From an uncultured Saprospiraceae bacterium (lineage in GTDB: Bacteria > Bacteroidota > Bacteroidia > Chitinophagales > Saprospiraceae), in assembly GCA_938045585.1 (NCBI GenBank), contig CALIAU010000016.1:1-64000 (forward strand): a stretch of DNA of 64,000 nucleotides. Reading direction: 5' to 3'. Position 1 is the stretch's first letter, and each line of letters begins with the position of its first letter. Both the position numbers and the translations under genes were made by a program. Shown piece after piece: positions 29,422-38,786 of this stretch. Below the pieces are notes generated by a model that was not told the DNA's origin, searched no databases, and saw only the letters and a list, made by a program, of their open reading frames with translations.

Positions 29422-30447
29422 GTGAAGAAATTACTTTATATTTTCATACTGATTGCATGTATTGGCAGTTTTATTGCCTACCTAGCCTATGCTAAGATTT
29501 GGGGACCCAATGTTTCTAATGCTAAAGAAGATTATGTTATTACCATCGCGGAAGGAACTGGTCTAGAATCGTTGGCAAGTCAACTTTTTGATGAAAAGAT
29601 TATTCTTGACAAGGAGAACTTCATCCAAGTATCAAAATGGATGAAGTATGACCAATCGATCAAGCCAGGAAGATTTAAAATTTCTGCAAACTGGAGTAAT
29701 CGCGATCTCATTTCAAAATTACGCTCTGGCAATCAAAGTCCAGTTAGCGTTACCTTTAACAGTCTGAGAACCATTGAAGATCTAGCCGGAAAAATTACAC
29801 GTAACATCCAGGCCGATTCTCTTGCTTTTCTAAACTATGTACTGGATCCTAAAACATTAAGTAAGTATGGTAAGACAAAGGAAAATGTCTTAAGTCTGTT
29901 TACTCCCAACACCTATGAGACTTACTGGAATACAAGCATCGAAAAACTTGTTAGTCGCATGCAAAAGGAAACCGACAAGTTCTGGACACAAACAAGATTA
30001 GATAAAGCGAAAGCACTTAATCTTAGCCCGGAGGAAGTGTACGCACTCGCCTCCATCGTAGAAAAAGAAACACTGGTCAAAAAGGAGAAACCGCGAATTG
30101 CTGGCGTATATCTAAATAGACTGCGTAAGGGTATGTTATTACAAGCAGACCCTACAGTTGTCTTTGCAGTAGGCGACTTTAGTATTCGTCGGGTACTTAA
30201 TAAACATCTTGCTTTTGATTCGCCATACAATACATATAAATATGCTGGTCTACCTCCTGGGCCCATATTCATGCCTGACATAGGTACAATTGATGCCGTA
30301 TTAGACTATGAGCAACATGATTATATTTTCTTCTGTGCAAAACCAGATAATAGTGGTTTGCATGCATTTGCTAAGAACAGTAGTGGCCATGCAGCCAATG
30401 CAAATAGATATAGAGCTTGGCTAAACAAAAGGGGAATTAAAAAATAG
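29422..30447 (+). CDS. mltG: Endolytic murein transglycosylase MltG
   Basis: A 341-residue inner-membrane protein (one N-terminal helix, residues 3-24) that cuts nascent glycan strands and sets their length. The catalytic glutamate is E214 in SIVEKET, followed by IAGVYLNRLRKGMLLQADPT and NTYKYAGLPPGPI, all family hallmarks. It starts with GTG at 29422, 2 bases after panB, with no nearer ATG that keeps the membrane helix. Full length. Confidence 0.95.
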   Translation: MKKLLYIFILIACIGSFIAYLAYAKIWGPNVSNAKEDYVITIAEGTGLESLASQLFDEKIILDKENFIQVSKWMKYDQSIKPGRFKISANWSNRDLISKLRSGNQSPVSVTFNSLRTIEDLAGKITRNIQADSLAFLNYVLDPKTLSKYGKTKENVLSLFTPNTYETYWNTSIEKLVSRMQKETDKFWTQTRLDKAKALNLSPEEVYALASIVEKETLVKKEKPRIAGVYLNRLRKGMLLQADPTVVFAVGDFSIRRVLNKHLAFDSPYNTYKYAGLPPGPIFMPDIGTIDAVLDYEQHDYIFFCAKPDNSGLHAFAKNSSGHAANANRYRAWLNKRGIKK

Positions 30448-30448
30448 C

Positions 30449-30979
30449 CTACTGAAACATGGTATCTGACACCCTTTCTAATTTCATTTGAATTGAATTA
30501 TCATTGTAGGTATTTGTTCCAACTAGAACCATAGCATCCCCTGCAAATTTAGCTGACCACTCTTGCGGTTTTTTTGTGCCGTCATTGTCTACCATAAGTA
30601 AGATAGCCCTATCAGAATTATAGTGGTATTTTCCACCTCCGTCTACCTTCTTATTCGTACCATACGCATAGGTTTGATCAGGTCTAAAATCTATCCATAT
30701 GCCAGCGTAGGCACCTTCTTCCGACATTTTCCCTTTCGTATAAATAAATTGATACTCCCAGGTATCTGCTTCTATAATGGAGAAGGACTTACCCTCCGTT
30801 TCTTTATTTCTGAAATCTAGGATTGAAAGGGCATTTGCTCTGAAATCATTATTATGTGGACTGGCAGCTGGTTTTTCATTATTTGGATTACTTGGAAGTT
30901 CAACCTTCTTCGTGTCTGATTTACAAGCAAAAACCATAATAACAAGAGCAAACAGGCCTGTGAAAATAATTCTATTCAT
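30449..30979 (-). CDS. Hypothetical lipoprotein
   Basis: A 176-residue lipoprotein with lipobox MVFAC (Cys19) and a polar linker (KSDTKKVELPSNPNNEK). The mature domain has beta strands such as WEYQFIYTKGK, AGIWIDFRPDQTYAYG and AILLMVDNDG that look lipocalin-like, but I cannot confirm the fold. It is convergent with mltG, whose stop codon is 1 base away, and divergent from tilS. Confidence 0.7.
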   Translation of the reverse strand: MNRIIFTGLFALVIMVFACKSDTKKVELPSNPNNEKPAASPHNNDFRANALSILDFRNKETEGKSFSIIEADTWEYQFIYTKGKMSEEGAYAGIWIDFRPDQTYAYGTNKKVDGGGKYHYNSDRAILLMVDNDGTKKPQEWSAKFAGDAMVLVGTNTYNDNSIQMKLERVSDTMFQ

Positions 30980-31039
30980 AATAATCTCTTTTAGCAGAGT
31001 AATGTAATTTTAAGCTTAAGAAGTCTAAATCTATAATAA

Positions 31040-32368
31040 TTGGTCGAATCATTAAAATCATTTATTGCTAAAAACAAATTGATTGCTCCAAAGTCGAGGA
31101 TAGTCCTAGCAATAAGTGGTGGTGTAGACTCTATGGTGATGGCTGATCTTTTCAGGAATCTTGGTCAACATATAGGAATAGCTCATGTAAATCATGGATT
31201 GCGAGCTGCAGCTTCAGATGAGGATCAAAACTTTGTAGCCTCCTATTGCAAGGAACATGGTATTGCATTCCATTGTGTAACACTTGATTTAAGTCATCTC
31301 AAAGAACAGGGAGGTAATATGCATGCAGAATCAAGGGACTTACGTTATCGATTTTTTGAAGAACTTTGTGAAGAACACGGCTATGATGCGATAGCAACAG
31401 CCCACCATTTAGATGATAATATTGAAACTCTTTTCTTACGACTTTGTCGCGGCACTGGAGTAAAGGGAATGACAGGCATTCCAATTCGACGAGGTCGCAT
31501 TATCAGACCCCTTCTATTTACTAGTAAAGAAGAGATACTAGCATACGCTCAAAAGAAAAAGCTGCAGTATAGAGAAGATGCTTCTAATTCTGAAGATGTG
31601 TACGATCGTAATTTTTTACGAAATACAATTCTTCCACAACTAAATACACGTTTCCCTCAATTACAGAAACGCAATTCTAATAGTCTTGAAAATTTTAATG
31701 CAGAAAACAGCCTTTTAGATCTTTTACTTCAAGAAAAGAAGGATGCCCTTTTAAACAAGAAAGATGGACATATCTATGTAGAAAAGAGTTTGCTTAAACC
31801 CTACCTCGATTCTCCTATCTTCGTATTTAAACTTTTGGAAGAGTTTGGTTTTACTAAGTCTCAAAGCGAGGACCTGCTTGAAGCCTTCGATCAGACATCA
31901 AAACAATTTATAACTCAGACTCATACACTGACAGTTGAACGCGAGACACTGGTAATACAGGAAATACAAACTAGTGATGATTTGCACATACAGCTAGATA
32001 GCTTTCCAAGAACAGTACGTTTTTCTTCAGACCATGATTTAGAATTTGAGGTAACACCAAATAAAGACATTCTTTTTTCAGATTATCTTGCGGTTTGGGA
32101 TAAAGAGAAATTACAAGAGCCTTTAGTTATAAGTCCTTGGCAAACGGGTGAGAGTTTTAAACCCTTTGGCATGCAGGGGAAGAGTCAAAAGATAAAAGAC
32201 TTTTTAGTGCATGTCAAACATCCTTCTCATGCAAAAAAAGATTGCCTGGTGCTGCGGTCTGACAGTAAAATCGCATGGGTTATACCCTATCGTATATCTC
32301 AAGAATTTTGTGTGGATGAAAACACTAAGGAAGTGATTGTGGTAAAAAAGAAATTAATAGCAAATTAG
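31040..32368 (+). CDS. tilS: tRNA(Ile)-lysidine synthase
   Basis: A 442-residue enzyme that attaches lysine to the wobble cytidine of the AUA-decoding tRNA-Ile. The N-type ATP pyrophosphatase P-loop is VLAISGGVDSMVM; IAHVNHGLRAAASDED and ATAHHLDDNIETLFLRL follow, then the C-terminal TilS domains with SPWQTGESFKPFGMQG. The start is TTG at 31040, 13 residues before the conserved region. Its stop overlaps the convergent gene at 32365 by 4 bases. Confidence 0.94.
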   Translation: MVESLKSFIAKNKLIAPKSRIVLAISGGVDSMVMADLFRNLGQHIGIAHVNHGLRAAASDEDQNFVASYCKEHGIAFHCVTLDLSHLKEQGGNMHAESRDLRYRFFEELCEEHGYDAIATAHHLDDNIETLFLRLCRGTGVKGMTGIPIRRGRIIRPLLFTSKEEILAYAQKKKLQYREDASNSEDVYDRNFLRNTILPQLNTRFPQLQKRNSNSLENFNAENSLLDLLLQEKKDALLNKKDGHIYVEKSLLKPYLDSPIFVFKLLEEFGFTKSQSEDLLEAFDQTSKQFITQTHTLTVERETLVIQEIQTSDDLHIQLDSFPRTVRFSSDHDLEFEVTPNKDILFSDYLAVWDKEKLQEPLVISPWQTGESFKPFGMQGKSQKIKDFLVHVKHPSHAKKDCLVLRSDSKIAWVIPYRISQEFCVDENTKEVIVVKKKLIAN

Positions 32369-33216
32369 TTCTTACCAAAGATATTTTTAGACTTCTTCCT
32401 GTCTCCATTTAAGACTGGATTAGGTCGAGGTGCTTCCTCAAAGATATGATCATATAATTTTTCTTTATAGACCCAGATCCCTTCTTGCGGAACATAGCCT
32501 TCATAGCTACCATCTGGTAAAAAGGTAGAGCCCTGCCCTTCTATTCTTCCCATGCGCGCAATGAGGTGGTCAAAAATAATTAGATCTAAACTCGGATTAT
32601 AATTTATAGATACGGAAGCGTCATCCGCATATCTTAGTACAAGTCGAGTTCTAGTATCTGCTCCTTTTTGAAACAATTCTTTTCCAAAGACGGGCTCGTC
32701 TTCTGCTAAGCTTAGAACCTCTGCAAGTTTTACATTTTCAAATTTGTCTAAATGATTTACTCCAAAAAGAATGTAATCCGTTTCATTTACTTTATGGATA
32801 TTCAAGTACAAGGCACCTATCCAGTCCTCGTGTGTCCGCGATTCAAATTCTACATCTCTAAAGTCGCTGCGTTCTTCGGATAGAACAAAGCCAGTACCAT
32901 CTGCTTTCTGCAGGTAACCAAAATAGGAGTAGACATCCTCATTTTCTTTTAGTTCCCATGTGATAATTCTAAAGGCCTTATCTATGGGGCTTTGAATAGA
33001 AACCCATTTTAACCAGTCTAAACTATCCTGAGGATTTTCTTCTAAATAATTAAAAATAAGCGCATTAAACTTTTCTCCTGCCTTTACTCTATTAACATCA
33101 TCCATTGCGTTAAGCATGACGTCTCCGTAAAAGTAGAGTTCGTCTTTGGTAGAACTCTGTGTATTTGCAATTAGTGAAAAGCAAAGAAATGATAAAAGTA
33201 AAACAGGTTTAAACAC
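32365..33216 (-). CDS. Hypothetical secreted protein
   Basis: A 283-residue protein with a signal peptide (cleavage near LIANTQS, residue 19). The mature part has DELYFYGDVMLNAMDDVNR, a central segment on IITWELKENEDVYSYFGYLQ, and a late GSYEGYVPQEGIWVYKEKLY. I recognise no catalytic motif. The protein ends in a basic tail (GDRKKSKNIFGKN). It lies 62 bases downstream of the peroxiredoxin-like gene on the same strand, so it may be a third member of the mdh operon. Confidence 0.7.
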   Translation of the reverse strand: MFKPVLLLSFLCFSLIANTQSSTKDELYFYGDVMLNAMDDVNRVKAGEKFNALIFNYLEENPQDSLDWLKWVSIQSPIDKAFRIITWELKENEDVYSYFGYLQKADGTGFVLSEERSDFRDVEFESRTHEDWIGALYLNIHKVNETDYILFGVNHLDKFENVKLAEVLSLAEDEPVFGKELFQKGADTRTRLVLRYADDASVSINYNPSLDLIIFDHLIARMGRIEGQGSTFLPDGSYEGYVPQEGIWVYKEKLYDHIFEEAPRPNPVLNGDRKKSKNIFGKN

Positions 33217-33278
33217 GTGGACTATTTTAGTTATAAACGATGTTTAGGCAGAAATGATTGTTAAAAAATTACTAAAAA

Positions 33279-33806
33279 TTAGCTCGCACAGCAATTCATG
33301 AGTTCTTCATAATCAGGGCTATCGGAAGCGATTTTATGAACGTACTTATCTACCAGTCTTCCTTCCCAGATCATAAAGATACCTGGCATTTGCATACCAT
33401 CTCCAACCTGTTTTAAAGAAATAGGAATCCCCTTTGTGCTTGCTTTGAATCCCTGTATCCAATTTTTAAGCCCAAAGAGTTGATTAAAATTTCCTTTCGC
33501 TAATTGAAAGGAAGCGTATAAGGCACACTCGGGGTCAGATATATGTTCAGCATCTGGAATTCCATAGTCCTCAAAATATCCCTGTGCAGTTTCCACATCA
33601 GACATATGGACGAAGATCGGCTGGATTCTATACGATTTAAAGAGAGGCATTTTGTCAGCAATCTCATTCAAGGCTTCCCTACAAAAGATACATCCGAAGT
33701 GTCTAAGAAACACGAGCATAATGGGATGATCATGTGATAGATCAAATACGGAGTTATCCCTATTTGTAAGGTAGCCTGAAAGAGATTCTTTAATTGCTAT
33801 TGACAT
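33279..33806 (-). CDS. Peroxiredoxin-like (AhpC/TSA_2, SelL-related) protein
   Basis: A 175-residue thioredoxin-fold protein with redox pair C39 and C42 in HFGCIFCREAL, as in the peroxiredoxin-like 2 / SelL-related family. No signal peptide, so cytoplasmic. The later part carries the strand MPGIFMIWEGRLVDKYVH and ends with a CC pair (ELMNCCAS). Peroxidase activity is inferred from the family only. It lies 9 bases after mdh on the same strand. Confidence 0.8.
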   Translation of the reverse strand: MSIAIKESLSGYLTNRDNSVFDLSHDHPIMLVFLRHFGCIFCREALNEIADKMPLFKSYRIQPIFVHMSDVETAQGYFEDYGIPDAEHISDPECALYASFQLAKGNFNQLFGLKNWIQGFKASTKGIPISLKQVGDGMQMPGIFMIWEGRLVDKYVHKIASDSPDYEELMNCCAS

Positions 33807-33815
33807 GCAAAAATT

Positions 33816-34751
33816 CTAAGTCAATTTGAGTTTGTTAAATTTCTTAATCACAGCTTGTACTGCATTAGCAGATTTATGCAAGTTCTTAGTTTCTGTCTTG
33901 TTAAGCTTAAGTTCGAGCACACGTGTGATTCCATTCTTTCCTAACTGTACAGGTACACCTAAAAACATATCCTTCAGTCCATAAGCATTTTTGATGTAGG
34001 CTGCACACGGGAAGATTCTATTTTCATCTCTGATGATAGATTCAACCATCTGAGCTGCCGCTGCGCCTGGTGCATACCATGCAGAAGTTCCCATAAGTTT
34101 TACAAGTTCGCCTCCTCCTTTCTTCGTGCGTTCAACGATAGCGTTTAATTTATCTTTTTCTATCATTTCAGTTACAGGAATTCCGGCTACTGTTGTATAT
34201 CTAGGTAGAGGTACCATCGTATCTCCATGACCACCCATAAGCACTGCTTGGATATCTTTAGGAGAAACTTTTAACTCAGTTGCAAGGAATGCACGGTAAC
34301 GTGCAGTATCTAAGATACCAGCCATACCAATGACCTTCTTAGGATTTAGTTTGGATGCTTTGTAAGCTGCATAGGTCATCACATCTAATGGATTAGACAC
34401 AACGATTATGATTGGATTTTTTGAGTATTTTAGTATTGACTTTGTTACACTGACTACAATCTTAGCATTGATAGAGATAAGATCATCTCTGCTCATACCA
34501 GGCTTTCTAGGAATCCCTGCTGTGATAACAACGATGTCAGAATTTTTAGTTGCTGTATACTTATCTGTACCAGTTAATTTTGTGCTATAGTAATCTATAG
34601 GTGCTTGTTGCCAAGAATCCAGCGCCTTCCCTTTTGCTAAATCCCCTTTCAGGTCAAGTAATACGACCTCATTAACAACATCTTTATGCGCCAAAACATT
34701 GGCTACTGTGGCACCTACATTTCCAGCGCCTACAACGGTAACTTTACTCAT
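33816..34751 (-). CDS. mdh: Malate dehydrogenase (LDH-like type)
   Basis: A 311-residue NAD-dependent malate dehydrogenase of the TCA cycle. The nucleotide-binding start is VTVVGAGNVGATVANVLAHK, the substrate loop arginines are in ITAGIPRKPGMSRDDL, and the catalytic His is in LMGGHGDTMVPL. The remaining features fit the LDH-like (MDH type 3) group common in Bacteroidota. First gene of a run with the peroxiredoxin-like protein and the secreted hypothetical protein. Confidence 0.95.
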   Translation of the reverse strand: MSKVTVVGAGNVGATVANVLAHKDVVNEVVLLDLKGDLAKGKALDSWQQAPIDYYSTKLTGTDKYTATKNSDIVVITAGIPRKPGMSRDDLISINAKIVVSVTKSILKYSKNPIIIVVSNPLDVMTYAAYKASKLNPKKVIGMAGILDTARYRAFLATELKVSPKDIQAVLMGGHGDTMVPLPRYTTVAGIPVTEMIEKDKLNAIVERTKKGGGELVKLMGTSAWYAPGAAAAQMVESIIRDENRIFPCAAYIKNAYGLKDMFLGVPVQLGKNGITRVLELKLNKTETKNLHKSANAVQAVIKKFNKLKLT

Positions 34752-34786
34752 ATCTGCGAATTATTTTGATTTTGCGTTAAAAAATG

Positions 34787-34794
34787 CAAATGTA
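34787..34794 (-). promoter_or_regulatory. mdh -7 promoter element
   Basis: TACATTTG on the minus strand matches the Bacteroidota -7 consensus TAnnTTTG. Transcription would begin near 34780, about 29 bases before the mdh start codon. An upstream TTTTG lies only about 15 bases away, closer than normal, so only the -7 element is supported. Confidence 0.45.
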
Positions 34795-34875
34795 GCCAAT
34801 TTTTATGAGCAAAATATGATGGAATTGTCTTCTACATGAAGGATTTAAAAAATAATGATTGTAACTTTAATGTTC

Positions 34876-36432
34876 ATGAAATTAAACACTATGAGATTGC
34901 AAAGAATTTTACTTCTGATTTTAGGTTTTGGATTCTCCTTTACGGGAATGCAAGCACAAACACACCAATGTGGTACGGATCATACTCCAGAATTTATGAA
35001 GCAACTAGAGGCAAATGTTAAATATTCGAATGAGCATATAGAGACTAGGATGGTCATGGATAAGAGATACGTGCCTGTAAAATTTCATTTAATTGCAGAT
35101 AGCGATGGAAATGGAAGGATCCCGGAGCACATAGTGTATAAGCAATTATGCAGATTAAATACTCAATACGACACAATGGGCTTTGTCTTTTATGTAGACG
35201 ATGGATTCAACTATGTTGATAATTCAATTATTTATAATCACTCTGCCGGCGCTCAAAGTCAAATGAATGGCATTCGTAATCAATATAACCAGTCGGTAAA
35301 TGTTTTCTTACCAAATCAAACCTTTGGGACTAATACTGCAGGTTATTATACACCTTCGTTTGATTATCTTGTAGTGAGGAAGGCAAGTTTTGATGAAGAA
35401 GCTAATCGTACTTTTGGTCATGAACTAGGTCACTATTTTAGACTTGCTCACCCACATGTTGGTTGGGAAGACCGACCTTACAAACCATCTGCACACGGCA
35501 CAATTGTTACATTAACATCAGTTGGCTCAAGTCAATCAGCTACTATACCAGTCGAATTAATGAATGAGGTAAATTGTACTACAGCAGGAGATCGAATATG
35601 TGATACTCCTCCTGATTATGGCTTTACTCAAAATGCAAATTGGACTGATAATGATGATGATGATACCCCTCAAATTTGCTTTAATCCTTGGGAAGGTGAG
35701 GTAATGGACAGAAATGAAGTATTGATATTTTCACTTTCGAATTTGGTAATGGGTTATAATGGAGGTTGTAGTACAAATACTTTTACACATGGTCAAGCGA
35801 ATGCCATGCGTGCTGATTACGATAATAGAACTAATATTGACAAGGTGTATATGCCAGATACTACTGAAATTACTGAAGTAATAACAACTATAGAACCTAC
35901 AGCCTTTTCTACAGCAGAATTTTATAATAATGTAACGCTTTCATGGAATGGAGTAGAAGGTGCACATGGTTACATAGTTACTTTAACCGGAACTGAAGAT
36001 TTTCAATATGAAACTGATCAGACAGAAATAACTGTAACTGATCTTTCTCCAGCTGCTTCCTATGCGTGGTCTGTGTCTCCAATTAACGAAATAGGTTCAT
36101 GCGCGGATCTTCCTGCTGGTGTTCTTTTCTTCACTTCTAATGATGAGGTATCAAGTGTAAACGAAGTAGACTTTGTTTCAAACTTTAATGTACATCCAAA
36201 TCCTGTTGTAAATCAGAGTTTTACGATAAGCTTTGAGTCGGAGAATCAGTTAGATGCTAATTTATCTGTGTTTGATATAACAGGAAAGGCAATTATCAGC
36301 AACTTGAATCAAAATATACGTCCAGGGACAAACAATATTCCTGTTCAACTAAATAATGCACCTACTGGCTTGTACAACCTGCTTATCAGGACTTCAGAAG
36401 GAATTATTAGTGAAAAACTATTGGTAAAGTAA
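34876..36432 (+). CDS. T9SS type A zinc metalloprotease (M43-like)
   Basis: A 518-residue secreted protease. The start is taken at the ATG at 34876; seven upstream codons in frame seem non-coding. After the signal peptide comes a metalloprotease domain with zinc motif HELGHYFRLAH (around residue 181) and Met-turn NLVMGYNGG, as in M43 pappalysin-like metzincins. A fibronectin type III-like domain follows (SWNGVEGAHGYIVTLTG ... SYAWSVSPINE), then a T9SS sorting domain (VHPNPVVNQSFTISF ... SEKLLVK). The usual glycine between the second and third histidines is Arg here. Confidence 0.85.
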   Translation: MKLNTMRLQRILLLILGFGFSFTGMQAQTHQCGTDHTPEFMKQLEANVKYSNEHIETRMVMDKRYVPVKFHLIADSDGNGRIPEHIVYKQLCRLNTQYDTMGFVFYVDDGFNYVDNSIIYNHSAGAQSQMNGIRNQYNQSVNVFLPNQTFGTNTAGYYTPSFDYLVVRKASFDEEANRTFGHELGHYFRLAHPHVGWEDRPYKPSAHGTIVTLTSVGSSQSATIPVELMNEVNCTTAGDRICDTPPDYGFTQNANWTDNDDDDTPQICFNPWEGEVMDRNEVLIFSLSNLVMGYNGGCSTNTFTHGQANAMRADYDNRTNIDKVYMPDTTEITEVITTIEPTAFSTAEFYNNVTLSWNGVEGAHGYIVTLTGTEDFQYETDQTEITVTDLSPAASYAWSVSPINEIGSCADLPAGVLFFTSNDEVSSVNEVDFVSNFNVHPNPVVNQSFTISFESENQLDANLSVFDITGKAIISNLNQNIRPGTNNIPVQLNNAPTGLYNLLIRTSEGIISEKLLVK

Positions 36433-36457
36433 GTCTTAGACTTCAAAATATATTTCA

Positions 36458-36497
36458 AAAGAGCGTACTTGTAAAAGTGCGCTCTTTCTTTTTTGGG
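36458..36497 (+). terminator. Terminator after the M43-like protease
   Basis: A 13-bp stem with one G-T wobble (AAAGAGCGTACTT at 36458-36470 with AAGTGCGCTCTTT at 36475-36487) closes a GTAA loop and is followed by CTTTTTTGGGG. It is 26 bases past the protease stop codon, a strong intrinsic terminator. Confidence 0.85.
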
Positions 36498-36562
36498 GAT
36501 ATTCTATTTTGAGTATTGGAATAAGCTCTTATTTACTTACTTTTGAGGCCACAATAGAAAAA

Positions 36563-37765
36563 ATGAATCTACACGAATATCAGGGAAAAGAATTACTAGC
36601 AAAATATGGCGTTGCAATCCAAGAAGGTTTTATCGCACATAATTTAGAAGAGGCAAAAGCTGCATACAAAAAGGTCGAAGAGAAATCGGGCAGCCCTGTA
36701 GCTATTGTTAAAGCACAAATCCACGCAGGTGGACGTGGTAAGGGCGGCGGCGTAAAACTCGTGAAGAATGCGGCCGAACTCGAAGAAGTAGCAGGTGGTA
36801 TATTAGGCATGATGCTTAAGACACCACAAACTCCTGGAGGTCTAGAAGGACCAGGAAAACTAGTACGTAAAATACTCGTTGCAGAAGACTCTTATACACC
36901 TGAGTTTGATCAGTGTAAAGAATTCTATATGTCTATCATGATGGACAGGGCAGAAAAGAAAAATGTTATTATTTATTCTACAGAGGGTGGAATGGATATA
37001 GAAGAGGTAGCAGAAAAGACGCCAGACTTAGTGCACAAAGAACATATAGATCCTACACTAGGACTACTCCCCTTCCAAACTAGAAAGATAGCTTTCAACT
37101 TAGGACTTTCAGGTGCTGCCTTTAAGGACATGACAAAGTTTATAGCCAAGTTATATGCAGCCTTTGTGGGTGCGGATGCTTCTCTCTTTGAAATCAATCC
37201 TGTCATTAAAACTGGCGACGATAGAATTATTGCAGTTGACTGCAAGGTCTCACTTGATGAGAATGCTTTATTTAGACATCCTGAATTAGCTAAGCAGAGA
37301 GATACAGATGAGGAAGATCCAACTGAGGTAGAAGCAAAGGCTGTTGGTCTTAACTTCGTAAACCTGGATGGAAACGTAGGTTGTATGGTAAATGGCGCAG
37401 GTCTTGCCATGGCGACCATGGACATCATAAAACTATCAGGAGGTTCGCCAGCAAACTTCTTAGATGTGGGTGGTACTGCAGATGCTGAACGTGTAGAAAA
37501 GGCATTTAGAATCATACTTAGAGACGAAAATGTAAAAGCTATTCTCATAAACATCTTTGGTGGAATCGTACGATGCGACAGAGTTGCGAATGGTGTTGTG
37601 GAAGCCTACAAAAACATAGGAGATATCAAGGTGCCAATTATCGTAAGACTTCAGGGAACCAACGCTGATATCGCTAAGAAAATAATTGACGAGAGTGGCC
37701 TAGAAGTCCATTCAGCGGTGCTATTAAAAGAAGCTGCTGAGTTAGTGGAGAAGTTGGTTGGGTAG
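36563..37765 (+). CDS. sucC: Succinyl-CoA synthetase beta subunit
   Basis: A 400-residue ATP-grasp subunit that forms succinate and ATP/GTP from succinyl-CoA in the TCA cycle. It begins [17 protein letters not shown], the universal SucC start, at the ATG at 36563; an in-frame start at 36509 is rejected. The nucleotide-binding lysine region is [18 protein letters not shown] and the C-terminal ligase domain has [13 protein letters not shown] and [15 protein letters not shown]. The alpha subunit gene sucD is not next to it. Confidence 0.96.
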   Translation: MNLHEYQGKELLAKYGVAIQEGFIAHNLEEAKAAYKKVEEKSGSPVAIVKAQIHAGGRGKGGGVKLVKNAAELEEVAGGILGMMLKTPQTPGGLEGPGKLVRKILVAEDSYTPEFDQCKEFYMSIMMDRAEKKNVIIYSTEGGMDIEEVAEKTPDLVHKEHIDPTLGLLPFQTRKIAFNLGLSGAAFKDMTKFIAKLYAAFVGADASLFEINPVIKTGDDRIIAVDCKVSLDENALFRHPELAKQRDTDEEDPTEVEAKAVGLNFVNLDGNVGCMVNGAGLAMATMDIIKLSGGSPANFLDVGGTADAERVEKAFRIILRDENVKAILINIFGGIVRCDRVANGVVEAYKNIGDIKVPIIVRLQGTNADIAKKIIDESGLEVHSAVLLKEAAELVEKLVG

Positions 37766-37783
37766 AAGAACAGACGAACGGCT

Positions 37784-38029
37784 TGCCTGCGTGCGCAAGC
37801 AGGCAGGACGAACAAACGAACAGACAGAAGAGAGTGACGTTTGCAAAGAGTTCGTAAAGACCAGGCTAATTCTTCTATAGGCAAAAATACAAGAAACACT
37901 TATTGCGATAGGGACCTGCCTGCGTTCCTTGGAAGGCAGGTAGTAAGGGCGCGAATGCGGTCCAAAGGACCTGCCTGCGTGCGCAAGCAGGCAGGCGGAA
38001 CCCCTGCATAGCCCGGACACCAAAGGTGT
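37784..38029. repeat. REP-like palindrome cluster downstream of sucC
   Basis: Several GC-rich palindromes lie in a 288-base gap. TGCCTGC/GCAGGCA pairs at 37784-37805, ACCTGCCT/AGGCAGGT at 37914-37941, and CCTGCCTGC/GCAGGCAGG at 37970-37995; the first and third share the core TGCCTGCGTGCGCAAGCAGG. Two further ones are GGTCC-AAA-GGACC (37959-37971) and ACACC-AAA-GGTGT (38017-38029). Around the first copy GACGAAC-type tracts repeat. The base composition is far richer in G and C than the neighbours. This looks like a REP/BIME-type intergenic repeat, perhaps spread by a RAYT transposase, though none is visible here. Confidence 0.7.
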
Positions 38030-38053
38030 ATCGCCCTAAAATTAAATATACTA

Positions 38054-38728
38054 CTATCCCCTACTTAACTCAATCTTAAACTCTTCGAATTTTTCTTGAA
38101 CTACCTGCGGATAGATTTTGTGTTCGCCTTGGAACATCTTATACTTCAATTGTAATCCATGTTTTGCAGCGACTTCTTGAAGTTGTTCTTCTCGGGCGTC
38201 TGTGAGATAGGGATCCTTGTCACCGTACACCATATGCAATGCTTTCTGATTGATTGACTTTATATATTCTGGATCAAAGCTAATATCTTCTGGCACCCAT
38301 CCTGCATAATTTAGAAAGGCATCAAAGTGTATTTGCTTATTGTGCAACCATCGCCAAATAGTAGTCCCACCCTGTGAAAAACCAAACAAGATTATCTTAG
38401 TCTCTTTTGATATTAGGCTTTGATATTTCTCGTAGACCTTTGAAAGAAGATTAGAATAGTCTTCAATTTCAGTTAGTCTATTCTTTTTCGTCATCCAGCT
38501 TGCTGCAGGTCTTCCTCTAAGACCATCCCAGTAAAATTTAGAGAGACCCTCGACTGAGATAAGAAAATGATCCTCATCTGTCCAATCCATCTTTTGCAAG
38601 ATATTTTCCGCTAGCATGCCGTAACCGTGACACATAATCCATAGGTATTTACAGTTCTCGGGGGCTGCCTCATTCGTATAATACTGAGCTGTTTTAGTCA
38701 CTTCAATATTATGTTCACATATACGCAT
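38054..38728 (-). CDS. Alpha/beta-hydrolase, carboxylesterase/phospholipase family
   Basis: A 224-residue cytoplasmic serine hydrolase. The nucleophile is in ILFGFSQGGTTIW (G-F-S-Q-G-G, typical of the dienelactone-hydrolase/acyl-protein-thioesterase group). A candidate aspartate is in VYGDKDPYL and the histidine in FQGEHKIYP. An N-terminal WIMCHGYGM fits the oxyanion strand. Substrate unknown. It is divergent from the cytochrome oxidase subunit gene by 58 bases. Confidence 0.8.
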   Translation of the reverse strand: MRICEHNIEVTKTAQYYTNEAAPENCKYLWIMCHGYGMLAENILQKMDWTDEDHFLISVEGLSKFYWDGLRGRPAASWMTKKNRLTEIEDYSNLLSKVYEKYQSLISKETKIILFGFSQGGTTIWRWLHNKQIHFDAFLNYAGWVPEDISFDPEYIKSINQKALHMVYGDKDPYLTDAREEQLQEVAAKHGLQLKYKMFQGEHKIYPQVVQEKFEEFKIELSRG

Positions 38729-38786
38729 AGAAAATTATTTTTAGTTAGTGAAAACAAGCTATAGCTGTATTTGTTTAACTTGTAAT

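Noticed and set aside
36973-37554. A 193-codon open frame on the minus strand inside sucC
   Set aside because: It lies wholly antisense to a well-conserved gene, and its composition (Ser, Ala, Phe runs) is what the complement of a coding frame gives.
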